From an uncultured Christensenella sp. (lineage in GTDB: Bacteria > Bacillota > Clostridia > Christensenellales > Borkfalkiaceae): 64,000 bases of DNA. This document shows positions 32,117-40,639 of the stretch, piece by piece. The position numbers were made by a program, and so were the translations under genes. The notes below the pieces were generated by a model. That model made no database searches, was not told the origin of the DNA, and saw only the letters and a list, made by a program, of their open reading frames with translations. Within the stretch, counting starts at the first letter, position 1. Each line of letters starts with the position of its first letter. The stretch lies in NCBI GenBank assembly GCA_910577555.1, contig CAJTLF010000011.1:1-64000 (forward strand), in the 5' to 3' direction.

Positions 32117-32841
32117 AAAGATTTTTCAAACTCTTCTATTAAACGGATTAATTCGGCAATGCCGTCGGACACGCACCCCAGACGCAACACGAAGTAATTA
32201 TACCCGCACACGAGCGCGTCGATAAGCTCTTCGTCTCCCTTTTCGAGAGCTTTAGCAAGTTGAGATAAAATTTTCGCGCCGTTTTGCTTATCTTCTTCGG
32301 GAATACCGCAATTTACTATAAAATCCATCTCCTGCGATAACGCCACGCCGAGCGCGGACGCAACTTCCGCCGCGTGCGTATCGGGTGCGGTTTCGGGAAG
32401 AGCGTCGAGCTGCTCTTTAAACACCTGTGAAACGCAGTCTTGCAGCCCTTTAATTATTATATTGCAGAAAGCCTGATAACTTGCAAAATAACTGCCGTCG
32501 TAAGCAAAATATTTTCTAAGAAAATCGTTGAAATTAAGAGTGTTTTTGTCGAATTCGACCAAAAGGCAGAAAATAAACGCCAATCTCGCGCCCACGGTCT
32601 GCGGAAGCATTACGTAACTCTGCGGCAAAACCCCGTCGTCTACGGAGATAAGGCACTGCTCTTTTGCGGCATTATAGTCGAATTTGCGCGTAACCGTTTC
32701 AAACAGACGGTAAAGCTCGGGACAGTTGACTATACACTTTAACAAATCTTTTATCTTCGTGGTAGCCATAATAAACTTGCAACTTTTAAGCTCTTCGCAC
32801 TTTTCAAGAAAACTCAAAACCTGTTCTTTGGTATCCGTCAT
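32113..32841 (-). CDS. Conserved-looking protein of unknown function
   Basis: A 242-residue, mostly helical, acidic protein without a signal peptide or membrane segment. Not recognised. An N-terminal helical part (about 1-55) contains T-T-K-I-K-D-L-L-K. A middle part contains a Y-F-A-Y-D-G-S-Y-F-A-S-Y-Q-A-F aromatic-rich segment. It is coupled by ATGA overlap to the NUDIX gene. AAGGG lies before the ATG and a TATAAT box sits at 32867-32872 on the minus strand. Confidence 0.75.
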   Translation of the reverse strand: MTDTKEQVLSFLEKCEELKSCKFIMATTKIKDLLKCIVNCPELYRLFETVTRKFDYNAAKEQCLISVDDGVLPQSYVMLPQTVGARLAFIFCLLVEFDKNTLNFNDFLRKYFAYDGSYFASYQAFCNIIIKGLQDCVSQVFKEQLDALPETAPDTHAAEVASALGVALSQEMDFIVNCGIPEEDKQNGAKILSQLAKALEKGDEELIDALVCGYNYFVLRLGCVSDGIAELIRLIEEFEKSL

Positions 32842-32914
32842 AGTTTCACCCTTTGTGTTTTTGTCTATTATATCACAATAAAATCCAAAATTAAATTATT
32901 TTTTAACAAATATC

Positions 32915-32943
32915 TTGCTTTTATAAAAAATATTATGTATAAT
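32915..32943 (+). promoter_or_regulatory. Sigma-A promoter of the DUF4364 gene
   Basis: TTGCTT (32915-32920), 17-nt spacer, TATAAT (32938-32943). The leader is about 34 nt with no clear Shine-Dalgarno sequence. Confidence 0.65.
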
Positions 32944-32983
32944 AATTACTACTTTCACTATTTTTAAGTAAAATCGATAAATT

Positions 32984-33508
32984 ATGTTGAACACAGGCGA
33001 AACTTCCACAAACAAATTAATAATACTTTTCGTTTTCGATAAAATGGAAAGCTCGCTGTCGGAAAGGACTATCGTCGATATGTGTTCCACTTCCAATAGC
33101 TGGATGGGCTATATGGACTGCGTAAACGTTATTCATAAGCTGATTGACGACAATTTTATCTGTCCTATTGGCGACGACGAAGACGTTTTGTATACCATTA
33201 CCCCCGACGGACGGGAATCTTTAGCGAATTTCTATATAAATATTCCGAAAAGCGTCCGCGAAGAAATTTCCCAGTTCGTAAAAAAGAACAGCACCCGCTA
33301 CCGCAACAGACAGGAATGCCGTTCGGATTACTATCAGAACAAAGACGGCACCTTTACCGTTTCGCTCAAAATTCTTGCGCCCGTGCAACCCCTTCTCGAT
33401 TTGAAATTCGTAGTTCCCGACAAAAAGACGGCGAAAGCGATTTATAAAAAATGGGAAGAAAAAGCCGCCGACGTATACTCGGTAATTTACGAAAATCTTT
33501 GCGATTAG
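32984..33508 (+). CDS. DUF4364 family protein
   Basis: A 174-residue protein with a winged-helix-like N-terminal half (N-K-L-I-I-L-F-V, then a Y-T-I-T-P-D-G-R wing near residue 70) and a beta-rich C-terminal half. DUF4364 proteins are common in Clostridia, have no established role and look like transcription regulators. It is followed after 9 nt by a TSCPD-domain gene, probably in one transcript ending at 33782-33811. Confidence 0.82.
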   Translation: MLNTGETSTNKLIILFVFDKMESSLSERTIVDMCSTSNSWMGYMDCVNVIHKLIDDNFICPIGDDEDVLYTITPDGRESLANFYINIPKSVREEISQFVKKNSTRYRNRQECRSDYYQNKDGTFTVSLKILAPVQPLLDLKFVVPDKKTAKAIYKKWEEKAADVYSVIYENLCD

Positions 33509-33517
33509 GAGTTAATT

Positions 33518-33766
33518 ATGTTCACTTACGAAACTTTCGGCACTTGCTCTCGCCGCATATCGTTCGATGTTGACGAAGACGGCAACCTGCACAATCTTCA
33601 GTTTGCGGGCGGTTGTCACGGCAACACGCAGGGCGTTGCTCTGCTTGCCGAAGGCAGAAATATAGACGAGATAGAAAAAATATTGAGCGGCGTGCAGTGC
33701 CGCAACGGAACTTCCTGTCCCGACCAGCTTTCAAAAGCTATAGCCGCCTATAAAAAAAGCAAATAA
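33518..33766 (+). CDS. TSCPD domain protein (TIGR03905 type)
   Basis: An 82-residue protein with the TSCPD motif written as G-T-S-C-P-D near residue 65 and a C-H-G-N-T segment at about 34. TSCPD domains occur at the end of some ribonucleotide reductases and as short stand-alone proteins of unknown function. GGAG lies 6 nt before the ATG. Confidence 0.88.
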   Translation: MFTYETFGTCSRRISFDVDEDGNLHNLQFAGGCHGNTQGVALLAEGRNIDEIEKILSGVQCRNGTSCPDQLSKAIAAYKKSK

Positions 33767-33781
33767 GCATATATTAAATTA

Positions 33782-33811
33782 CCCCGTTGCATAAAGCAAC
33801 GGGGATTTTTT
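33782..33811 (+). terminator. Intrinsic terminator after the TSCPD gene
   Basis: Stem CCCCGTTGC/GCAACGGGG (9 bp) with a 5-nt loop, then ATTTTTTC. Confidence 0.88.
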
Positions 33812-33865
33812 CGCTTAAAATTGATAAAGCACGCCAATTATGCGTGACATAGTACTGCGCAAATA

Positions 33866-34270
33866 TTATAAATTGCACAATAAATCGTAAAATTCGCCCA
33901 TATTTTTGCCGACAAGGTCTAAATAAAAGCATCTCCCGTCGTAGCCGCGTTCACTTTCGTATCTTATAAGATTGAATCCGTAATAATCCTTATTCACCGC
34001 CACGAGAAGTTTTTCAAACGGCATTCCGCAGCAGGTAAGCTTCTTGCCGAATTCAAACTCCACCCATTTTCCCGTCTGCATTTCCTTAACGGTCAAATCG
34101 TTTATGCTCACGCCGAACGCAGGCATTTGATGGGAACCGGCAATCATATCGTTCCAACTATTCAGAATTTTTCCGTAACCGTCACTGCCGGACGAATAAG
34201 ATGTTTTAACTCCTCCGTCGTAAACGCTTATAACTTCGCTTTGGTCGAATACGCTGTAAATTTCTTCCAT
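33866..34270 (-). CDS. Uncharacterised small soluble protein
   Basis: A 134-residue protein starting M-E-E-I-Y-S-V-F. No family was recognised and no signal or membrane segment is visible. Beta-rich pattern with two adjacent cysteines (T-C-C-G-M). ATGs lie at 34279 and 34270; the second has AGGGG about 10 nt upstream and is preferred. It follows the Nfn pair after 16 nt and is probably cotranscribed, but a link in function is unproven. Confidence 0.65.
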   Translation of the reverse strand: MEEIYSVFDQSEVISVYDGGVKTSYSSGSDGYGKILNSWNDMIAGSHQMPAFGVSINDLTVKEMQTGKWVEFEFGKKLTCCGMPFEKLLVAVNKDYYGFNLIRYESERGYDGRCFYLDLVGKNMGEFYDLLCNL

Positions 34271-34286
34271 TATTATCATACCCCTA

Positions 34287-35708
34287 TTATGTATCGGTTT
34301 TTGAAATATATTCGTCTATTGCCTTTGCCGCAGTTTTACCCGCGCCCATAGCAAGAATAACGGTCGCCGCACCCGTAACCGCGTCGCCTCCCGCGTAAAC
34401 GGCTTGCTTTGAAGTTTTGCCCGTACGCTCTTCCACCACGATGCCACCGCGACGGTTGACTTCAAGACCCTTCGTAGTGTCTTTAATAAGGGGATTAGGG
34501 CTTGTGCCTATGGAAATTATCACGCAGTCGACTTCTATTTCGTATTCACTGCCTGCTATCTCCACGGGGCTTTTTCTTCCGCGCTCGTCGGGTTCGCCAA
34601 GCTCGCATTTAATTACTTTAACTGCCCTTACGAAACCGTTTTTGGGGTCACGCCTGTTTTCGGGGTTATCATAGCCCAGAATTTCCACGGGATTTCGCAA
34701 AATCTCGAACTTAACCCCTTCTTCTTCGGCATGCTCGACTTCTTCCCTTCTTGCGGGCAGTTCGTCCATAGAACGGCGGTAAATCACGTAAACCTTTTCC
34801 GCGCCCAATCTCAACGCCGTTCTCGCGGCGTCCATGGCAACGTTTCCGCCGCCCACTACAGCAACGCTTTTCGCGCGCATAATCGGCGTATTCGCACCGT
34901 TTTCATAGGCTTTCATAAGGTTTACGCGCGTTAAAAACTCGTTCGCGGAATAGACGCCTTTAAGGCTCTCGCCCTTTATTCCCATAAAGCGGGGCAACCC
35001 TGCGCCCGAGCCTATAAACACCCCTTCGTAGCCCTGCTCCAAAAGCTCGTCTACAGTAACGGTTTTTCCTACCACGACGTTAGTTTCTATTTCCACGCCG
35101 TACTTTTTAAGCGTTTCAACTTCCCTTGCCACTATGCTTTTGGGCAATCTGAATTCGGGAATACCGTAAACGAGCACCCCGCCCGCCAAGTGCAACGCCT
35201 CGAAAACGGTAACCTTATACCCCTTTTTAGCCAAATCGCCCGCACAGGTCAATCCCGAAGGACCCGAGCCGACGACCGCAACTCTGTGCCCGTTAGGTTC
35301 GGGTAAATTAAAATTGCCGCTATTTCGGGCGTTGTGCCAATCGGCAACGAACCGCTCCAACCGCCCTATACCCACAGACTCGAACTTTATTCCGAGCGTG
35401 CATTTATTCTCGCACTGCGTCTCCTGCGGGCAAACTCTGCCGCAAACAGCCGGCAATGACGACGCGGTGGATATTATATCGTACGCACCGCCGAAATCTC
35501 CGACTTTAATCTTTGATATAAACTCGGGAATAGGCACGCCTACGGGACAACCTTCAACGCAAGGTCTGTTTTTACAGTTTAAACATCTTTGCGCTTCCGC
35601 AACGGCAAGTTTCTCAGTATATCCCAACGCCACTTCTTCAAAATTTCTTGCCCGCAACTCGGGCGACTGCACGGGCATTTCGTGCTTTTTAGGTTGAATT
35701 GCCATCAA
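34287..35708 (-). CDS. nfnB: NfnB/GltD-type NADPH flavoprotein, iron-sulfur subunit
   Basis: A 473-residue FAD protein of the glutamate synthase small-subunit family. The N-terminal half holds Cys clusters for two [4Fe-4S] centres (C-L-N-C-K-N-R-P-C-V-E-G-C-P and C-G-R-V-C-P-x6-C). The FAD motif G-S-G-P-S-G-L and NADP motif V-G-G-G-N-V-A-M-D-A-A follow. With the NfnA-like partner directly upstream (4-nt overlap) it fits the NADH-dependent reduced ferredoxin:NADP oxidoreductase, an electron-bifurcating soluble complex. It could also be annotated gltA or sudA; no glutamate synthase large subunit is present. Confidence 0.88.
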   Translation of the reverse strand: MMAIQPKKHEMPVQSPELRARNFEEVALGYTEKLAVAEAQRCLNCKNRPCVEGCPVGVPIPEFISKIKVGDFGGAYDIISTASSLPAVCGRVCPQETQCENKCTLGIKFESVGIGRLERFVADWHNARNSGNFNLPEPNGHRVAVVGSGPSGLTCAGDLAKKGYKVTVFEALHLAGGVLVYGIPEFRLPKSIVAREVETLKKYGVEIETNVVVGKTVTVDELLEQGYEGVFIGSGAGLPRFMGIKGESLKGVYSANEFLTRVNLMKAYENGANTPIMRAKSVAVVGGGNVAMDAARTALRLGAEKVYVIYRRSMDELPARREEVEHAEEEGVKFEILRNPVEILGYDNPENRRDPKNGFVRAVKVIKCELGEPDERGRKSPVEIAGSEYEIEVDCVIISIGTSPNPLIKDTTKGLEVNRRGGIVVEERTGKTSKQAVYAGGDAVTGAATVILAMGAGKTAAKAIDEYISKTDT

Positions 35709-36793
35709 TTTACCTTCTTATTTAAAAGATTACAAGTCTTTTCTCTTTCTCTTTGTTCAAATTCCGCATACGCGCCCGAACGAGCAATAGCTTCGTCAAA
35801 GTCGACTTCATACCCGTCGAAATCGGGGCCGTCCACGCAGGCAAACTTCACTTTTCCGCCAACTGTAAGGCGGCAACCGCCGCACATACCCGTACCGTCA
35901 ATCATTATGGGGTTCATCGAAACGGTGGTTTTTACCCCGTAAGGTCTGGCGGTTGCAACAACGAATTTCATCATCACAAGCGGACCGATAGTAATAATTT
36001 CGTCATATTTTTCCCCGTTTTCAAGCGCAAGCGACAATGGTTGAGTAACCAATCCCTTACCGCCGTAACTGCCGTCGTCGGTCATTACGGTAAGCCTATC
36101 CGAACACTCCCTGAACTCGTCTTCGAGAATGACCAAATCTTTATTTCTGAAACCTATTATCGAATGCACTTCGCAACCGAGCTTATGAAGCTTTTGCGCA
36201 ACGGGCAGAGCAATAGCACACCCAACGCCGCCGCCGACTATACATACTTTTTTCAAGCCGTCGGTCTTAGTCGCACAGCCCAAAGGTCCTACGAAATCTT
36301 TCAGGCAGTCCCCTACTTCCAAAGCGTTTAAAAGCGCGGTCGTAGCCCCTACAATCTGAAAAATTATTCTTACGGTTCCCTTTTCTCTGTCGTACCCCGC
36401 AACGGTAAGCGGTATTCTTTCCCCGTTTTCGTTTACGCGAAGAATTATAAACTGCCCTGCCTGCGCCTTTTTAGCCACGGCAGGCGTGTAAATATCCATA
36501 CTCGTAACGGTAGAATTGAGAGCGCGTTTATCTATAATACGGTACATTCGGTTCTCCTTGATAACCTTTCTCACTCTTTTAATCAGCTCAATGGGAAACG
36601 GGGCGTTGCTGTCGTGTGCAAACCTGACTTTACGCACCACGCCGACCTGCTCGCGGTTATGCCTGCCGAGCGGCGCGCATACGCGGTCGCCAATCTCTGC
36701 ATCCGCAAACGGACACAAATACCAATAAGTATACCCCACCACGTTCGGGTCGTCCACAAATTCAACCGCAACGAAACAAGTCAGATTATTCAT
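35705..36793 (-). CDS. nfnA: NfnA-like FAD/NAD-binding subunit with an in-frame PriA-like N-terminal domain
   Basis: Residues 83-362 form a ferredoxin-reductase-like subunit with an FAD domain, an NAD domain (V-G-G-G-V-G-C-A) and a C-terminal [2Fe-2S] Cys set (M-C-G-G-C-R-L, F-A-C-V-D). Residues 1-82 are extra and resemble the 3'-DNA-binding domain of PriA (Y-x-Y-W-Y-L-C-P, G-D-R-V-C-A-P-L-G-R, G-V-V). The ATG at 36793 lies 6 nt after a TATAAT box. A second ATG at 36547, with AAGGAG 6 nt upstream, would yield the ordinary 280-residue NfnA. No stop separates the two parts, so both a fusion and a short form are expected. Confidence 0.82.
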   Translation of the reverse strand: MNNLTCFVAVEFVDDPNVVGYTYWYLCPFADAEIGDRVCAPLGRHNREQVGVVRKVRFAHDSNAPFPIELIKRVRKVIKENRMYRIIDKRALNSTVTSMDIYTPAVAKKAQAGQFIILRVNENGERIPLTVAGYDREKGTVRIIFQIVGATTALLNALEVGDCLKDFVGPLGCATKTDGLKKVCIVGGGVGCAIALPVAQKLHKLGCEVHSIIGFRNKDLVILEDEFRECSDRLTVMTDDGSYGGKGLVTQPLSLALENGEKYDEIITIGPLVMMKFVVATARPYGVKTTVSMNPIMIDGTGMCGGCRLTVGGKVKFACVDGPDFDGYEVDFDEAIARSGAYAEFEQREREKTCNLLNKKVN

Positions 36794-36799
36794 AAATAA

Positions 36800-36827
36800 A
36801 TTATATCAGAAATTCGCGAAAAAGCAA
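36800..36827 (-). promoter_or_regulatory. Sigma-A promoter of the nfn operon
   Basis: Minus strand TTGCTT (36827-36822), 16-nt spacer, TATAAT (36805-36800), then 6 nt to the ATG at 36793. The mRNA would start at or beside the start codon. Confidence 0.65.
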
Positions 36828-36855
36828 GAAAAAAAGGCTTGCACAGGCAAGCCTT
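36827..36855 (-). terminator. Intrinsic terminator after the APH-fold gene
   Basis: Minus-strand stem AAGGCTTGC/GCAAGCCTT (9 bp), 4-nt loop, then T5C. It lies 11 nt past the stop and abuts the nfn promoter. Confidence 0.85.
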
Positions 36856-36865
36856 TTCTCGTTTA

Positions 36866-37621
36866 TTACTGATAATCGACAACACCAATCCAGTTGCGCA
36901 AAAACTCAACCTCTTCGGGGTTGGCTTTCACTAATCTCGATGCGGCAACTATGGGAATCCAGCTCTGTACGTACTGTATAGCCGTGTCGCTCTTCTTGCA
37001 GTACAGCCTGAGATATTTTTCGCCGAGTTCCTTGTTACCCGCAAGATAGAACAAAAGATAGCTTCTTGCAACGTCTGCGGACGAGTTACCCTGCGTTGCG
37101 TGCGACCAGTCGATTACGTAAGGAGTGCCGTCCTTGGTAATAATCACGTTGGTGGGGTTAAAGTCGCCGTGGCAAAGATGAGTATGCTTGGGCATAGAAT
37201 CGAGACGGGTATGCAGGTCGTAACGCGTGGTTGCGTCAAGGTCCGTAGCGGAAATCTTACCCTGCATTTTGTCCTTTAATTTGTTGAGCATAGGCACTTT
37301 TTTTGAAAGCACCGTCATCTGCAAATCAACGAACAAATTAAGATATTCGTCTTCCTTTTCGGGGTGAGCGTCCATAAGCGACTGCAAGGTCTTGCCTTCG
37401 ATATAATCGAGTACGATTGCCCACTTTCCGTCGACTACCTGAACAGCCTGAAGCTTGGGAACGTTTAAGTCCGTTTCTTCAACTCTCGCGTGGTTTAACG
37501 CTTCGTTAAGTATGTCTGCTTTGGAATACTGCTGCTCGAAAACCTTAACGAGCTTATCGTCCTGATGGTAAATCTTTTTGTCCGGTCTTGAAAAGACTAA
37601 TTTTGCCTGTTCTTTCATCAT
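36866..37621 (-). CDS. Aminoglycoside phosphotransferase-fold kinase
   Basis: A 251-residue APH/choline-kinase-fold protein. The catalytic loop is C-H-G-D-F-N-P-T-N-V and the metal motif is V-I-D-W-S-H-A. The N-terminal lobe includes L-V-K-V-F and a hinge V-L-D-Y-I-E-G. The substrate is not predictable; the family includes small-molecule kinases and few true resistance enzymes. It lies 9 nt after adhE, so it is probably cotranscribed with it, which hints at a metabolic or regulatory target. Confidence 0.8.
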   Translation of the reverse strand: MMKEQAKLVFSRPDKKIYHQDDKLVKVFEQQYSKADILNEALNHARVEETDLNVPKLQAVQVVDGKWAIVLDYIEGKTLQSLMDAHPEKEDEYLNLFVDLQMTVLSKKVPMLNKLKDKMQGKISATDLDATTRYDLHTRLDSMPKHTHLCHGDFNPTNVIITKDGTPYVIDWSHATQGNSSADVARSYLLFYLAGNKELGEKYLRLYCKKSDTAIQYVQSWIPIVAASRLVKANPEEVEFLRNWIGVVDYQ

Positions 37622-37630
37622 TTTTTCTCC

Positions 37631-40240
37631 TTATTTTCCGTAATATGCGTTGAGATACATCTGTTTGATTTCGCTCATAAGCGGATATCTGGGGTTAGCT
37701 CCCGTGCATTGGTCGTCGAAAGCCTGCTCAACCATTTCGTCAAGACGGTCAAGGAAATCCTTTTCGTCTATGCCGTAATCTTTAATGGTCTTTTTGATAC
37801 CGACCTGAGCCTTGAGTTTATCTATTGCCTTTATAAGATTTTCAACCTTCTCGCCGTCGTTTTTACCGTTCAAGCCGAGATATTCCGCAACTTCCGCATA
37901 GCGGCGTAAAGTTTTGGGATATGCGTATTGGCTGAAAGTTCCCATCTTTGCGGGAGCTTCCGCAGAGTTGAACCTTATAACTTCGTCAATCATCAAAGCG
38001 TTTGCAATACCGTGCGGCAAGTGATGGAATGCGCCCAGCTTGTGCGCCATGGAGTGGCACACGCCAAGGAACGCGTTCGCAAACGCCATACCCGCCATAG
38101 TAGCGGCGTTAGCCATCTGCTCCCTTGCGTGAACGTCCGTCTGTCCGTTCTCGTAAGCCGCGGGCAGGTTTTCGAAAATAACCTTCAACGCTTCCTTTGC
38201 AAGACCGTCCGTGTATCCCGTAGCCATTACGGAAACGTATGCTTCGAGCGCGTGCGTAACCGCATCTATACCCGACGCCGCGGTAAGTCCCTTAGGCGCG
38301 GACATATGCAAATCGGTATCGATAATCGCCATATCGGGCAACAGCTCGTAATCGGCAAGCGGATATTTAACGCCCGTCTTTTCGTCGGTAATTACGGCGA
38401 AAGGCGTAACCTCCGAACCCGTACCCGCCGAAGTGGGAATTGCGATAAAGTAAGCCTTTTCTCCCATCTTGGGGAAAGTGTAAATTCTCTTTCTTATATC
38501 CACGAAACGCATCGCCATATCGTGGAAGTTTACTTCGGGGTGTTCGTACATAACCCACATAATCTTCGCCGCATCCATTGCACTGCCGCCGCCGAGCGCG
38601 ATAATGACGTCGGGCTTGAACGCAGACATCTGTTTTGCGCCTTCGATAGCGCACGCAAGCGTGGGGTCGGGAGCTACGTCGAAGAAAATATTGTGGTCAA
38701 TACCTATTTGGTCGAGTTTATCGGTTATGCACTTCGTAAATCCGTTCTGATAAAGGAAACTGTCCGTAACAACGAACGCCTTCTTCTTGCCCATTACAGT
38801 CTTTAACTCGTCAAGCGCGACGGGCAGACAGCCTTTTTTCAAATATACCTTTTCGGGTGTTCTGAACCACAACATATTTTCCCTTCTCTCCGCAACAGTT
38901 TTAATATTCAAAAGATGTTTTACTCCTACGTTTTCAGAAACCGAGTTGCCGCCCCAGCTGCCGCAACCCAAAGTGAGCGACGGCGCAAGCTTGAAGTTAT
39001 ACAAGTCGCCTATACCACCCTGCGAAGAAGGTGTGTTTATGAGAATACGGCAGGTTTTCATTCTCTCGGAAAACTCGTGTATTTTATCCTTTTCGGCAAC
39101 TACGTTTACGTACAGCGAAGAAGTATGTCCGTAACCGCCGTCTGCAACGAGCTTTTCAGCCTTGTCGAGCGCATCGCCGAAAGTTTTCGCCCTGTACATT
39201 GCAAGTACGGGGGAAAGCTTCTCGTGCGCAAACTCTTCTGAAAGCTCTACACTCTCCACTTCGCCGATAAGAATTTTAGCCGTTTCGGGAACTTCGACGC
39301 CCGCAAGCTTTGCAATCTTATAAGCGGGCTGACCGACGATACGAGCGTTGAGCGCACCGTTAATGATAATGGTCTTTCTCACCTTGTCAAGCTCTTCGCC
39401 CTTAAGGAAATAGCAACCGCGAGCCGCAAATTCCTTTTTAACCGCGGAATAAACTTTGTCCAGAACGATTACCGACTGTTCGGATGCACAAATCATACCG
39501 TTATCAAAGGTCTTGGAATGGATAATGGAGTTTACAGCAACCAACACGTCTGCGCTGTCGTCAATAATCGCGGGAGTATTGCCTGCGCCTACGCCCAAAG
39601 CGGGCTTACCGCTCGAATACGCGGCTTTAACCATACCGGGACCGCCCGTGGCAAGTATCGTGTCAACGGACTTCATCAAAAGATTGGTCATATCAAGGCT
39701 GGGTACGTCAATCCAGCTTATTATGCCTTCGGGTGCGCCCGCCGCAACAGCCGCTTCGTAAATAACCTTGGCGGCGGCAATCGTCGCGCCCTTAGCACGG
39801 GGATGCGGGCTGAAAATACAACCGTTTCTCGTCTTTAAACACAAAAGAGCCTTAAAAATTGCCGTCGACGTGGGGTTGGTCGTAGGAATAACCGCGCCGA
39901 TAACGCCTATGGGTTCGGCAATTTTGACAGTGCCGTAAGCCTTATCTTCTTCGATTATTCCGCAGGTTTTGGTATCCCTGTATTGATTGTAAATATATTC
40001 GGCGGCGTAGTGGTTTTTAATTACCTTGTCTTCCACTATGCCCATACCCGTCTCTTCTACCGCAAGCTTTGCAAGCGCAATTCTCTCTTTATTCGCAGCA
40101 GTCGCACACGCAAGAAAAATTTTATCAACCTGCTCCTGCGAGTATTTAGCGAATTTACTTTGTGCCTTGCGGACGCGCTCAATCTCTTTTTCAAGTTTTT
40201 CAACGCCGTCGCAAATTTCGTAGTTCAACTTAAACTCCAT
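37631..40240 (-). CDS. adhE: Bifunctional acetaldehyde/alcohol dehydrogenase
   Basis: An 869-residue fermentative enzyme that converts acetyl-CoA to acetaldehyde and then ethanol while reoxidising NADH. The N-terminal aldehyde dehydrogenase domain (about 1-440) has its catalytic Cys in N-G-M-I-C-A-S-E-Q. The C-terminal iron-dependent alcohol dehydrogenase domain (about 460-869) has G-G-G-S-A-M-D-A-A-K, D-A-V-T-H-A-L-E and the metal His pair in H-S-M-A-H-K-L and H-H-L-P-H-G. AAGGAG precedes the ATG. A Rex-like site lies upstream. Confidence 0.97.
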   Translation of the reverse strand: MEFKLNYEICDGVEKLEKEIERVRKAQSKFAKYSQEQVDKIFLACATAANKERIALAKLAVEETGMGIVEDKVIKNHYAAEYIYNQYRDTKTCGIIEEDKAYGTVKIAEPIGVIGAVIPTTNPTSTAIFKALLCLKTRNGCIFSPHPRAKGATIAAAKVIYEAAVAAGAPEGIISWIDVPSLDMTNLLMKSVDTILATGGPGMVKAAYSSGKPALGVGAGNTPAIIDDSADVLVAVNSIIHSKTFDNGMICASEQSVIVLDKVYSAVKKEFAARGCYFLKGEELDKVRKTIIINGALNARIVGQPAYKIAKLAGVEVPETAKILIGEVESVELSEEFAHEKLSPVLAMYRAKTFGDALDKAEKLVADGGYGHTSSLYVNVVAEKDKIHEFSERMKTCRILINTPSSQGGIGDLYNFKLAPSLTLGCGSWGGNSVSENVGVKHLLNIKTVAERRENMLWFRTPEKVYLKKGCLPVALDELKTVMGKKKAFVVTDSFLYQNGFTKCITDKLDQIGIDHNIFFDVAPDPTLACAIEGAKQMSAFKPDVIIALGGGSAMDAAKIMWVMYEHPEVNFHDMAMRFVDIRKRIYTFPKMGEKAYFIAIPTSAGTGSEVTPFAVITDEKTGVKYPLADYELLPDMAIIDTDLHMSAPKGLTAASGIDAVTHALEAYVSVMATGYTDGLAKEALKVIFENLPAAYENGQTDVHAREQMANAATMAGMAFANAFLGVCHSMAHKLGAFHHLPHGIANALMIDEVIRFNSAEAPAKMGTFSQYAYPKTLRRYAEVAEYLGLNGKNDGEKVENLIKAIDKLKAQVGIKKTIKDYGIDEKDFLDRLDEMVEQAFDDQCTGANPRYPLMSEIKQMYLNAYYGK

Positions 40241-40373
40241 TTTTTTCTCCTTTTATATATTAATGTGTAAATTGGAAACTTAATAATTAGATATTTTTTA
40301 ATCGATATAAGTTTATCAAATAAACGGGTATAAAAGCAAAGGAATTACGCCCGGTTTTTTAAATTGCGGTTAA

Positions 40374-40391
40374 TTGTTAAATCGTTCAAAA
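40374..40391. promoter_or_regulatory. Candidate Rex operator upstream of adhE
   Basis: TTGTTAA-ATCG-TTCAAAA resembles the clostridial Rex site TTGTTAA-N4-TTAACAA, with the first half perfect and the second at 5 of 7. It lies about 135 nt before the adhE ATG. Rex represses adhE when NADH/NAD is low. The adhE promoter itself was not clearly placed. Confidence 0.3.
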
Positions 40392-40422
40392 ATTAGTTAA
40401 TCGATAACACTATTTCAAGCGG

Positions 40423-40450
40423 CAAAAAATAACCGCTAATGCTTGCGGTT
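40423..40450 (-). terminator. Minus-strand terminator-like hairpin ahead of adhE
   Basis: Stem AACCGC/GCGGTT with an 8-nt loop, followed on the minus strand by ATTTTTTG. It could stop stray minus-strand transcription coming through the tRNA-Leu region before adhE. Confidence 0.5.
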
Positions 40451-40454
40451 TGGC

Positions 40455-40483
40455 TTGACAAATACTTTTTTGTTTATTATAAT
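40455..40483 (+). promoter_or_regulatory. Consensus sigma-A promoter of tRNA-Leu(CAG)
   Basis: TTGACA (40455-40460), 17-nt spacer, TATAAT (40478-40483): both boxes perfect. Confidence 0.88.
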
Positions 40484-40498
40484 TTTACTTGTTTTTAA

Positions 40499-40581
40499 GC
40501 ACTCGTGGCGGAATTGGCAGACGCGCAGGTTTCAGGTTCCTGTGGGCGACCGTGCAGGTTCAACTCCTGTCGAGTGCACCA
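40499..40581 (+). tRNA. trnL: tRNA-Leu, anticodon CAG
   Basis: Class II tRNA with acceptor stem GCACTCG/CGAGTGC, discriminator A and encoded CCA. The loop TTCAGGT places CAG at 34-36 (decodes CUG). The outer part of the molecule is nearly the same as tRNA-Leu(AAG) at 23360-23444. Confidence 0.94.
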
Positions 40582-40587
40582 AGTCTT

Positions 40588-40637
40588 AATAGCTTGAACT
40601 TCTTTACCTTTAAAAAGACGTTCGGGCTATTTTGTTA
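40588..40637 (+). terminator. Terminator of tRNA-Leu(CAG)
   Basis: A 12-bp stem AATAGCTTGAAC/GTTCGGGCTATT (two G-U pairs; 40588-40599 with 40620-40631) followed by TTGTTAT. The 20-nt loop can itself fold. Confidence 0.6.
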
Positions 40638-40639
40638 TA

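Noticed and set aside
36866..37621. Aminoglycoside resistance gene
   Set aside because: Only the general APH fold is seen; coupling to adhE and lack of a specific resistance family signature argue against it.
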